A DNA stretch of 64,000 nucleotides from CAIOYC01 sp965277345 (lineage in GTDB: Bacteria > Pseudomonadota > Alphaproteobacteria > Caulobacterales > Caulobacteraceae), in contig CBDICI010000004.1 in assembly GCA_965277345.1 (NCBI GenBank), positions 1,674,001 to 1,738,000 of the forward strand. The letters run 5' to 3'. Positions 54,771-61,314 of this stretch are shown here, one piece after another. A program made the position numbers and the translations under genes. Positions within the stretch are counted from its first letter, which is position 1; every line of letters begins with the position of its first letter. Below the pieces are notes generated by a model, which was not told the DNA's origin, did no database searches, and saw nothing but the letters and a program-made list of their open reading frames with translations.

Positions 54771-55457
54771 ATGGACAGTCGCCCCCGCATCCTGGTGGTC
54801 GATGACGAGCCTCAGATCCACCGCTTCATCGGTCCCGCGCTCACGGCCGCGGGCTATCAGCCCATCCGCGCGGAGACAGGCGCGGCGGGGCTGCACGAAC
54901 TGGCGGTCAACCCACCTGACGCCTTGGTGCTGGACCTCGGCCTGCCCGACATGGACGGGAAGGCCATGCTGGAGCAGGCAAGAGCTTTCTATTCCGGCCC
55001 CATCCTCATCCTCTCGGCGCGGGAGCGTGGGGCGGAGAAGATCGCCTCGCTCGACCTCGGGGCGGACGACTACGTCCAGAAGCCGTTCGACGTAGGCGAG
55101 TTCCTGGCGCGGCTGCGCGTCGCGCTACGCAACAAGGTTCAGCGCCAGGGTCAATCGTCGCTGGTTCGGGCGGGCGAGCTTGAAATCGACCTCGTCGCCC
55201 ACTGTGTCCACCGCGCGGGCGAGCGCGTAAAGCTCACTTCCCGCGAGTACCGCCTCCTCGCCCGACTGGTCGAGGGCGCCGGGCGCGTGCTGACCCATCG
55301 CCAGCTCGCGGAAGGTGTATGGGGCACGGCGCAGGCGGACAACGTCCAGTATCTTCGCGTCTTGGTCCAGCACCTGCGGCAGAAGCTGGAACCCGAGCCG
55401 TCTAGCCCGCGGCACATCCTCAACGAGTCGGGCGTGGGCTACCGCTTCGACGCCTGA
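54771..55457 (+). CDS. kdpE: Response regulator KdpE
   Basis: A 228-residue OmpR/PhoB-type regulator. The receiver domain has ILVVDDEPQ at the start, the phospho-acceptor Asp55 in LVLDLGLPDMDG and the switch Lys in ADDYVQKPFD. The winged-helix output domain ends VQYLRVLVQHLRQKLEP and ESGVGYRFDA. It activates kdpFABC under K+ limitation. It follows kdpD by three bases. About 245 bases between it and the IS element hold no gene, only two GTTGCCCCA repeats. Confidence 0.96.
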   Translation: MDSRPRILVVDDEPQIHRFIGPALTAAGYQPIRAETGAAGLHELAVNPPDALVLDLGLPDMDGKAMLEQARAFYSGPILILSARERGAEKIASLDLGADDYVQKPFDVGEFLARLRVALRNKVQRQGQSSLVRAGELEIDLVAHCVHRAGERVKLTSREYRLLARLVEGAGRVLTHRQLAEGVWGTAQADNVQYLRVLVQHLRQKLEPEPSSPRHILNESGVGYRFDA

Positions 55458-55626
55458 CCAACTCGTCCGGCGGCAGGGGCGTCCAGTGTCTCGCGGGAAG
55501 CCATCCGCCGAAGTGCTGAAGACTGAGAGAGGGGTTGGCGCGGAGGCAGCGCCAAAGCCGCCCCCTTGGTATTCCCAAAAGGGTCGTTTCAACTCGCGCA
55601 GTAGGCTGCTCGGCCCACTGGAACGC

Positions 55627-55647
55627 GTTGCCCCATATGTTGCCCCA
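55627..55647. repeat. GTTGCCCCA direct repeats
   Basis: GTTGCCCCA occurs at 55,627-55,635 and 55,639-55,647, 12 bases apart. Spaced short direct repeats of this kind resemble arm-type integrase sites. The interval shows nothing else. Confidence 0.3.
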
Positions 55648-55702
55648 AAGCAGAGTTGCGAAGACGCCCGTTGGAACTAACTTTGGAAGTTTCTAATTTT
55701 GT

Positions 55703-56752
55703 TAGATGTTTGATCTCAGGCTTTGATGCACTCTCCGCGTTGGATTGGAGGGACGCGCTATGGGCCAGGTTCTCCACGGGAGCGCCACGACGACTGAGGC
55801 GGTCCGTCGAGCGATACGGCATAGTCAAGAGAGCCTGAGGCGCCTGGCTCGGCGGCACGGGATCAACCCCAAGACGGTGGCCAAGTGGAAGAAGCGGACG
55901 TCCACGGCCGACGTGCCGACCGGCCCGAAGGAGGCGAAGTCCACGGTCCTGACCGTTGAGCAAGAGGCGGTCATCGTCGCCTTCCGCCGTCACATGCTCC
56001 TGCCGTTGGACGACTGCCTCTATGCGCTGCAGGCCTCGATCCCGAACCTCACGCGCTCATCGCTGCACCGGTGCTTGCATCGCCACGGCATCTCGCGACT
56101 GCCGCAGGTCGAAGGCGAGAAGACCGCCAAGAGCAAATTCAAGACCTGCCCGATCGGCTTCTTTCACATCGACATCGCCGAGGTGCGCACCGAAGAAGGC
56201 AAGCTCCACCTGTTCGTCGGCATCGATCGAACGTCCAAGTTCGCCTTCGTCGAGCTGCACGAGAAGGCGACCACTCGCGTCGCCGGCGACTTCCTGCGCC
56301 ACCTCATCGCCGCCGTTCCCTACCGCGTACACACCGTCCTGACCGACAACGGCATCCACTTCACCACTGCCGGCGCGGGCGGGTCGGCCGTTGCTGAGAT
56401 CAAACGCGCCATGGCCGCCGGAGAGCTGTTCCGCGCGCACAGCTTCGAGCTCGCCTGCGCCCAGAACGACGTCGATCACCGCCTCACCAAGCCCAAGCAT
56501 CCCTGGACCAATGGCCAGGTCGAGCGGATGAACCGCACGCTCAAGGAGGCGACGGTCAAACGCTACCACTACGACACCCACGACCAGCCGCGTCGACACC
56601 TCGACGACTTCGTCGCCGCCTACAACTTCGCCCGAAGGCTCAAGACGCTCAAAGGCCTCACTCCCTACGAAGCCATCTGCCGCACCTTCACCCGAGAGCC
56701 AAAGCACTTCACCTCAGATCCGACCCACCAATTGCCGGGACCAAACATCTAG
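55703..56752 (+). mobile_element. IS481-family insertion sequence
   Basis: An element of about 1.05 kb with imperfect inverted ends. The left end begins TAGATGTTTGATCTCAGG and the reverse complement of the right end reads TAGATGTTTGGTCCCGGC. It encodes one transposase whose stop lies in the right terminal repeat. I could not find a clear target-site duplication. It lies close to the right border of the island. Confidence 0.7.
55760..56752 (+). CDS. IS481-family transposase
   Basis: A 330-residue DDE transposase. The N-terminal helix-turn-helix region (SLRRLARRHGINPKTVAKWKKR) precedes the rve catalytic core. The acidic triad can be placed at Asp in FFHIDIAEV, Asp in VLTDNGIHF and Glu in TNGQVERMNRTLKEA. 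The full-length frame has no visible damage, so the enzyme could be active. The start ATG at 55760 gives MGQVLHGSATTTEAVRRAI. It is an IS enzyme and not the integrase that would have inserted the island into a tRNA. Confidence 0.92.
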   Translation: MGQVLHGSATTTEAVRRAIRHSQESLRRLARRHGINPKTVAKWKKRTSTADVPTGPKEAKSTVLTVEQEAVIVAFRRHMLLPLDDCLYALQASIPNLTRSSLHRCLHRHGISRLPQVEGEKTAKSKFKTCPIGFFHIDIAEVRTEEGKLHLFVGIDRTSKFAFVELHEKATTRVAGDFLRHLIAAVPYRVHTVLTDNGIHFTTAGAGGSAVAEIKRAMAAGELFRAHSFELACAQNDVDHRLTKPKHPWTNGQVERMNRTLKEATVKRYHYDTHDQPRRHLDDFVAAYNFARRLKTLKGLTPYEAICRTFTREPKHFTSDPTHQLPGPNI

Positions 56753-56758
56753 AGAAGT

Positions 56759-56798
56759 TGGCGCGCCCGGAACGATTCGAACGTCCGACCCTTAGATT
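56759..56798 (-). pseudogene. tRNA-Arg(UCU)-like 3' fragment
   Basis: The minus strand reads TCTAAGGGTCGGACG, then a TTCGAAT T-loop, CGTTCCGGGCGCGCCA. This is a T-arm, acceptor strand and CCA end of a tRNA, with TCT in the place of the anticodon. The 5' half is absent because the intact tRNA-Leu begins 14 bases upstream. It looks like an att remnant from another integration. The isotype is inferred from the fragment. Confidence 0.5.
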
Positions 56799-56811
56799 GG
56801 TAGCGTGCCGG

Positions 56812-56896
56812 TGGTGCGGGCGGCCGGGGTCGAACCGGCACTCCTCTCGGAACTGGATTTTGAATCCAGCGCGTCTACCAATTCCACCACGCCCGC
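56812..56896 (-). tRNA. tRNA-Leu (anticodon CAA), intact
   Basis: An 85-nt cloverleaf with CCA encoded. Acceptor GCGGGCG pairs with CGCCCGC, the anticodon stem CTGGA/TCCAG carries the loop TTCAAAA, the long variable arm is TTCCGAGAGGAGT, and the T-arm is GCCGG-TTCGACC-CCGGC. It has about eight differences from the sequence rebuilt from the two halves at the island ends. It lies inside the right end of the island, separated from the 5' half by 157 bases. Confidence 0.95.
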
Positions 56897-56924
56897 ACGT
56901 TTGCCGTCGGCAGTTTCTGCGCTG

Positions 56925-56983
56925 ACTGCACCTATACTGCACCTAGCGAGTTTTCAACCCTTGGAACGTCGCAGTTGCACCCA
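56925..56983. repeat. ACTGCACC direct repeats near island right end
   Basis: ACTGCACCTA occurs at 56,925-56,934 and 56,936-56,945, and a related GTTGCACCCA lies at 56,974-56,983. Such spaced repeats beside a tRNA are typical of tyrosine-integrase arm sites (attP). The rest of 56,897-57,053 holds no gene. Confidence 0.4.
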
Positions 56984-57053
56984 GTGCCAAAAGCTTGAAA
57001 ACATTCCATTCTCAGCCCAAAGCGACCTTCTGTTACAAGGTAGACAAACCGCT

Positions 57054-57092
57054 TTTTGAGTCCGGCGCGGCTACCAATTCCACCACGCCTGC
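57054..57092 (-). pseudogene. tRNA-Leu(CAA) 5' half (right boundary of island)
   Basis: The minus strand reads GCAGGCGTGGTGGAATTGG, then TAGCCGCGCCGGACTCAAAA: acceptor 5' strand, D-arm and anticodon stem, stopping in the anticodon loop. Its CCGGA stem is complementary to TCCGG of the 3' half at 29,124. The acceptor has one A where a G would pair. Confidence 0.85.
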
Positions 57093-57329
57093 GGGGAGGC
57101 GCGTTCTAGCGCCGATGATCGCGTTCGCCAAGGCGGGCGATGGATTGCGCCCGCGGCGTCATCCCGCTATGACAGCCCTGCATCAAGAGTTGGGCGTGCG
57201 CCCGACGCCAACCTGCCTACCCGGGCAAGGTGGCGGCCCTTCACCGGGCGATGCGGCCGATATCCGGCAACGAAACGGGACGCGGACCCAAAGCGCCCTT
57301 TCGCCTCTCCTTTGTCGTGGAGCGCAACC

Positions 57330-57644
57330 GTGACCCGATGGGCTGATCCATCCGACACCGATGACGAATTGGAGCGCGCCTTTCCCGGCTCCAGCCTGTC
57401 GCACGTGCTTACCGTCCGGTCCTGCGATGAGGTGGGGGCGACGGTGGCGCTGCTGCACCTGCTGCGCGCCGCCGGCGGTCGGCTGTTGACCCTGAGCCTC
57501 GCCCGCTACGAGGACGCTTTCGACCACCGCATCGTGCTGGCGGGTCTCGGCGCGGGGCAGGCGCGGGCGCTGGCCGGGCGGCTGGCCGCGACGCCCGGCG
57601 TGCACAGTGCGCGCGTGGAGCATCAGATTTCGCGCGCGGCTTGA
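57330..57644 (+). CDS. Small ACT-like protein of unknown function
   Basis: A 104-residue protein starting with GTG at 57330, preceded by GGAG at good spacing. Residues 25-100 have an alternation that resembles an ACT domain (HVLTVRSCDEVGATVALLHLLRAAGGRLLTLSLAR, then HRIVLAGLGAGQARALAGRLAATPGVHSARVEHQ). ACT domains bind amino acids, but the match is by pattern only. It lies 52 bp before an MFS gene on the same strand and could be co-transcribed. Confidence 0.55.
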   Translation: MTRWADPSDTDDELERAFPGSSLSHVLTVRSCDEVGATVALLHLLRAAGGRLLTLSLARYEDAFDHRIVLAGLGAGQARALAGRLAATPGVHSARVEHQISRAA

Positions 57645-57696
57645 CCCTGCCCGCGCGGCGGGCCAGACCCCGCTGTCCGCTGAAGGGGGCGGAGCC

Positions 57697-58935
57697 GTGA
57701 CCGAGCAAGCGATATCAGGGGCGGAGGCCGGATTGGCCGACCACGGATTGGCAAAGGCGGCCAAGGCGCCGCTGGGCCTGATCCTGGTGCTGGGCTCGCT
57801 GACCACGTTCGGCCCCCTGTCCATCGACATGTATCTGCCGGGCCTGCCGGCCATCGGGCGCGAACTTCATGCGGGCGCGGCCAGCGTGCAGCAGACCGTG
57901 GCGGCCTTCTTCATCGGCATCGCCGTGGGCCAGCTGATCTATGGGCCGCTGTCGGACCGGCTGGGGCGGCGCTGGCCGCTGCTGTTCGGGGTGGGGCTCT
58001 ACATCGCCGCCTCCATCGGCTGCGCCTTCGCCACCTCGATCCAGATGCTGATCGTGCTGCGGGTGGTGCAGGCGCTGGGCGGATGCGCGGGCATGGTGAT
58101 CTCGCGCGCCGTGGTGCGCGACCGGTTCCAGCATCACGAGGTGATGCACGTCTTTTCGATGCTGATGCTGGTGATGGGGCTGGCGCCCATCCTGGCCCCG
58201 CTGATCGGCGGCTTCATGCTGCAGGTGGCGAGCTGGCGGGTGATCTTCGGCGTCCAGACCGTGTTCGCCGTGATCGTCGGGCTGGCGGTGCTGCTGACCC
58301 TGCCGGAATCGCGGTCGGAGGCGACGGCGGTGCAGGCGCGGGGCGAGCATCCGCTGCAGAGCTATCTGTCGCTGCTGCGCCGGCCCCGGCTGATGGGATA
58401 CGTGCTGACCGGCGCTTTTTCCGGCGCGGCGCTGTTCGTCTATGTGGCCACCTCGCCCGATGTGATCATCAACCACTTCCACGTGGCGCCGCAGAACTTC
58501 GGCTGGGTGTTCGGGCTGAACGCCTTCGGCTTCATCGGCTGCGGCCAGGTCAATGCGCGGCTGGCCCGGCGGGTGCAGCCGGACGTGATCCTGAAGTGGG
58601 CGGGCCTGGGGTCGCTGGCGGCCTCCCTATTGCTCCTGGTCGATGCGTTGAGCGGGTTCGGCGGCCTGATCGGGTTTGTGGCGCCGATGTTCTGCGTCAT
58701 GTCCTCGCTCGGCTTTACCCAGCCCAACTCCGGCGCGGGCGCGCTCGGCGAGGATCCCAGCCGGGCGGGGGCGACCTCCGCCCTGCTCGGCTCAGCGGGG
58801 TTCGGCGCGGGCGCGGCGGCGGCGGGGCTGGCCGGCCTGCTGCGCGACGGGTCGGCGCGGCCGATGGCGCTGGTGCTTGTGGGCGCGCTGGCCATCGCCG
58901 TGGTGACGCTGCGGACGCTGGTGAAGCCGCGCTAA
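57697..58935 (+). CDS. MFS drug transporter, Bcr/CflA family
   Basis: A 412-residue inner-membrane protein with about 12 helices. Signature segments are GPLSIDMYLPGLPAIGREL at the start of TM1, GPLSDRLGRRWPLLFGVGLY (motif A) and RVVQALGGCAGMVISRAVVRDRF (motif C region). The Bcr/CflA group exports antibiotics such as bicyclomycin or other small molecules. Start GTG at 57697 is preceded by AAGGGGGCGGAG. It converges with fliP, with a four-base overlap of their ends. Confidence 0.9.
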   Translation: MTEQAISGAEAGLADHGLAKAAKAPLGLILVLGSLTTFGPLSIDMYLPGLPAIGRELHAGAASVQQTVAAFFIGIAVGQLIYGPLSDRLGRRWPLLFGVGLYIAASIGCAFATSIQMLIVLRVVQALGGCAGMVISRAVVRDRFQHHEVMHVFSMLMLVMGLAPILAPLIGGFMLQVASWRVIFGVQTVFAVIVGLAVLLTLPESRSEATAVQARGEHPLQSYLSLLRRPRLMGYVLTGAFSGAALFVYVATSPDVIINHFHVAPQNFGWVFGLNAFGFIGCGQVNARLARRVQPDVILKWAGLGSLAASLLLLVDALSGFGGLIGFVAPMFCVMSSLGFTQPNSGAGALGEDPSRAGATSALLGSAGFGAGAAAAGLAGLLRDGSARPMALVLVGALAIAVVTLRTLVKPR

Positions 58936-59744
58936 AGCACGCCGCCGCTGTGCTGGAAGCTCTGGATCAGGCTGCCGCACACCATTTGCCAACCGTTGAC
59001 CAGCACGAAGAAGATCAGCTTGAACGGCAGGGATACCGTCACCGGCGGCAGCATCATCATGCCCATGCTCATCAGCACGCTGGCCACCACGAGGTCGATC
59101 ACCAGGAAGGGCACGAACAGCAAAAAGCCGATCTCGAACCCGCGCTTGAGCTCGGAGATCATGAAGGCCGGCGTCACCACCTGCAGCGGGGTGTCCATGG
59201 CGGTCTTGGGCCGGGGCGTCTTGGACAGGCGGATGAACAGGCCGAGGTCGTCGCGGTCCACCTGGCCGAGCATGAAGCGCTTTACCGGCTGGGTCGAGGC
59301 GCCGAAGGCCTGGGTCAGCTCCATCTTGTGATCCAGCAACGGCTTGATCCCGGCGGCGTAGGAGGCCTGGAAGGTCGGGCCCATGACGATGGCGGTGAGG
59401 AACAGGCTCAGGCTGACGATCACCGCATTGGGCGGGCTCTGCTGCAGGCCGAGCGCGGTGCGGAGCAGGGAGAGCACCACGGTGATGCGCACGAAACTGG
59501 TGGTCATCATGACGATGGACGGGGCCAGCGACAGCACGGTGAGCAGGCCCACCAGCTGCACCACCCGGTCGGTCAGGCCGCCGCCGGTGCCGAGGTCGAG
59601 GTTGATCGCCTGGGCCGCCGCGACCAGCGGGAAGGCGATGGCCAGGATCGTGGTCAGGACCGACAGCAGGGCGGCGCGCTTCAGTTCGGCGCGGCTCGGT
59701 CGCTGCAGGCAGGAGCGGAGGATCGAGAGGGGCGCCCTAGCCAC
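58932..59744 (-). CDS. fliP: Flagellar biosynthetic protein FliP
   Basis: A 270-residue export-gate subunit with signal-like N-terminal helix (ALLSVLTTILAIAFPLVAAAQA), then SLAPSIVMMTTSFVRITVVLSLLRTALGLQQSPPNAVIVSLSLFLT, the FliP signature, and DRDDLGLFIRLSK. The end has MSELKRGFEIGFLLFVPFLVIDLVVASVLMSMGMMMLPPVTVSLPFKLIFFVLV-type sequence, as expected. It overlaps fliO by eight bases and the pair is transcribed leftward from the CtrA-box region. Confidence 0.97.
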   Translation of the reverse strand: MARAPLSILRSCLQRPSRAELKRAALLSVLTTILAIAFPLVAAAQAINLDLGTGGGLTDRVVQLVGLLTVLSLAPSIVMMTTSFVRITVVLSLLRTALGLQQSPPNAVIVSLSLFLTAIVMGPTFQASYAAGIKPLLDHKMELTQAFGASTQPVKRFMLGQVDRDDLGLFIRLSKTPRPKTAMDTPLQVVTPAFMISELKRGFEIGFLLFVPFLVIDLVVASVLMSMGMMMLPPVTVSLPFKLIFFVLVNGWQMVCGSLIQSFQHSGGVL

Positions 59745-60000
59745 GGTCGGCCCCCAGCGCCTTGGTGATCTCGCGGCCTTCGCCGAGCAGGATCAGGTGC
59801 TCCCTGGCGTCCAGCCGCACCAAGACCAGGCGGCGCTGGGCGTCCAGCATCAGGCTCTCCACCAACACCATGCGCCGGTCGGCGCGGCCGGTGAACTTGA
59901 GCAGGCCCACGGGGCCCCAGCGGCGAAAGGCATAGACCGCCACCCCGAACAGCCCCAGCGTCACCGCCAGGGCGAACAGCGCCTGGATCGTCTCCAACAT
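59737..60000 (-). CDS. fliO: Flagellar biosynthetic protein FliO
   Basis: An 87-residue protein with one N-terminal helix (IQALFALAVTLGLFGVAVYAF) and a basic cytoplasmic part (RADRRMVLVESLMLDAQRRLVLVRLDAREHLILLGEG), the compact FliO pattern. It helps FliP fold during assembly. The start ATG at 60000 gives MLETIQALFAL; an upstream frame is open to 60024. It precedes fliP with an eight-base overlap. Confidence 0.88.
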   Translation of the reverse strand: MLETIQALFALAVTLGLFGVAVYAFRRWGPVGLLKFTGRADRRMVLVESLMLDAQRRLVLVRLDAREHLILLGEGREITKALGADRG

Positions 60001-60059
60001 CGTGATGCGCGTCCCACCGGTCAACGCCGACCGCAGGTTTCCTCAATGGCGCGAACCGC

Positions 60060-60076
60060 TTAACGGGCGATTAACC
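60060..60076. promoter_or_regulatory. CtrA-binding box between fliO and flgB
   Basis: TTAA at 60,060-60,063, seven bases, then TTAACC at 60,071-60,076: the full Caulobacter-type CtrA consensus TTAA-N7-TTAA. It lies 55 bases upstream of flgB and 60 bases upstream of fliO, so it can serve either or both. A second half-site TTAACCAT is at 60,103-60,110. Confidence 0.75.
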
Positions 60077-60130
60077 ATGGCGCCGCTTGCGGCAACGTCT
60101 GGTTAACCATAAGGGCGCACGCTCACGCGC

Positions 60131-60553
60131 ATGGACCTGAACCAGATCCCCCTGTTCGCCGCGCTGAAGGGCAAGTTGGTGCACACCAGCCAGCGCCAGC
60201 GCATGATCGCGGAGAACGTGGCCAATGCCGACGTGCCCAACTATGCGCCGCGCGATCTGAAACCGTTCACCTTCGATGAGCAGCTGAAAAGCGCCCAGTC
60301 CGGTTCGGCGGTAGGTCTGGCGCGGACCGCGAATGCGGGCCTCGACCTCGATCTCGACAAGGCGCCGCCCGCGCCGCCCGCGGGTTCGGTCAATGCGCCG
60401 GACAGCGAGGTGCGCCTCGACGGCAACCACGTGGTGCTGGAAGAGCAGATGGTGAAGATGTCCGAGGCGCGCATGGACTACGACACCGCCGTCGGCTTCT
60501 ACCAGCAGTCGCTCGGCCTGCTGAAGACCGCCATCCAGCGACCGGGGGGCTGA
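60131..60553 (+). CDS. flgB: Flagellar basal-body rod protein FlgB
   Basis: A 140-residue proximal rod protein, exported by the flagellar system. It shows QRQRMIAENVANADVPNYAPRDLKPF, the N-terminal flagellar rod signature, and the C-terminal LEEQMVKMSEARMDYDTAVGFYQQSLGLLKTAI. It leads flgB-flgC-fliE under the CtrA-type box. The gap to flgC is 10 bases. Confidence 0.97.
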   Translation: MDLNQIPLFAALKGKLVHTSQRQRMIAENVANADVPNYAPRDLKPFTFDEQLKSAQSGSAVGLARTANAGLDLDLDKAPPAPPAGSVNAPDSEVRLDGNHVVLEEQMVKMSEARMDYDTAVGFYQQSLGLLKTAIQRPGG

Positions 60554-60563
60554 GGAGACCTGA

Positions 60564-60986
60564 ATGACCGACCCCGCCCAGCCCGCCAACGCCGCCATGG
60601 CCATCGCCGCCTCCGCCCTCAAGGCGCAGCAGGCGCGGATGCGCGTGATCGCCGAGAATATCGCCAATGCCGACAGCGTCGCCACCACGCCGGGCGGCGA
60701 CCCCTATCGGCGCCAGGCGCCCGTGTTTGCGCCCACCGCCGTCGGCCGCGGCGTCACCGGCGTGGCCATGACCGGGGTGCGCGGCGATCAGACGCCGTTC
60801 CGCACGGAATACCAGCCCGGCAACCCCGCCGCCGACACCACGGGCTATGTGAAGATGCCGAATGTGGAGCCGCTGACCGAGGCCATCGACATGCGCGAGG
60901 CCCAGCGCGCCTATGAGGCCAACCTCAACGTGATCGAGACCGCACGCACCATGCAGTCGCGCACGCTCGACATCATCAAGAAATAG
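60564..60986 (+). CDS. flgC: Flagellar basal-body rod protein FlgC
   Basis: A 140-residue rod protein with the flagellar N-terminal signature LKAQQARMRVIAENIANADSVATTPGGDPYRRQ and the C-terminal IDMREAQRAYEANLNVIETARTMQSRTLDIIKK. It follows flgB closely, with GAGGAGACC as ribosome site, and precedes fliE. Confidence 0.97.
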   Translation: MTDPAQPANAAMAIAASALKAQQARMRVIAENIANADSVATTPGGDPYRRQAPVFAPTAVGRGVTGVAMTGVRGDQTPFRTEYQPGNPAADTTGYVKMPNVEPLTEAIDMREAQRAYEANLNVIETARTMQSRTLDIIKK

Positions 60987-60999
60987 TGAGGGCTGACCC

Positions 61000-61314
61000 A
61001 TGATGACCGCCATGGCCGCCGCCCGGGCCTATGCCAGCGTCGCCTCCCAGGCGGTGAGCAGCGCGCCCAAGACGGCGGGAGCCGAAGCGGCGGGGGGGCC
61101 GGATTTCGGCCAACTGGTCTCCAAGGCCGTCGGCGATGCGGTCAGTTCGTCCAAGCACGCGGAGGGGCAGATGATGGCGCAGGCCCAGGGCAAGGCAGAC
61201 CTGGTGGACGTGGTCACCGCCATCTCCTCCGCCCAGGCCAGCCTGGAGACGGTGATGGCGGTCCGCGACCAGGTGATCTCCGCCTACAACCAGATCATGG
61301 CTATGCCGATCTGA
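61000..61314 (+). CDS. fliE: Flagellar hook-basal body complex protein FliE
   Basis: A 104-residue junction protein between the MS ring and the rod. The C-terminal motif QAQGKADLVDVVTAISSAQASLETVMAVRDQVISAYNQIMAMPI is diagnostic. It is the last gene of the operon and its 3' end overlaps the convergent hybrid kinase gene by 14 bases. Confidence 0.95.
   Translation: MMTAMAAARAYASVASQAVSSAPKTAGAEAAGGPDFGQLVSKAVGDAVSSSKHAEGQMMAQAQGKADLVDVVTAISSAQASLETVMAVRDQVISAYNQIMAMPI

Noticed and set aside
55760..56752. IS481 transposase as the island's integrase
   Set aside because: DDE IS transposases do not give tRNA anticodon-loop site-specific integration; the element has its own terminal repeats.
55695..56765. 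Target-site duplication of the IS481 element
   Set aside because: The bases next to the two ends do not match in a convincing way.
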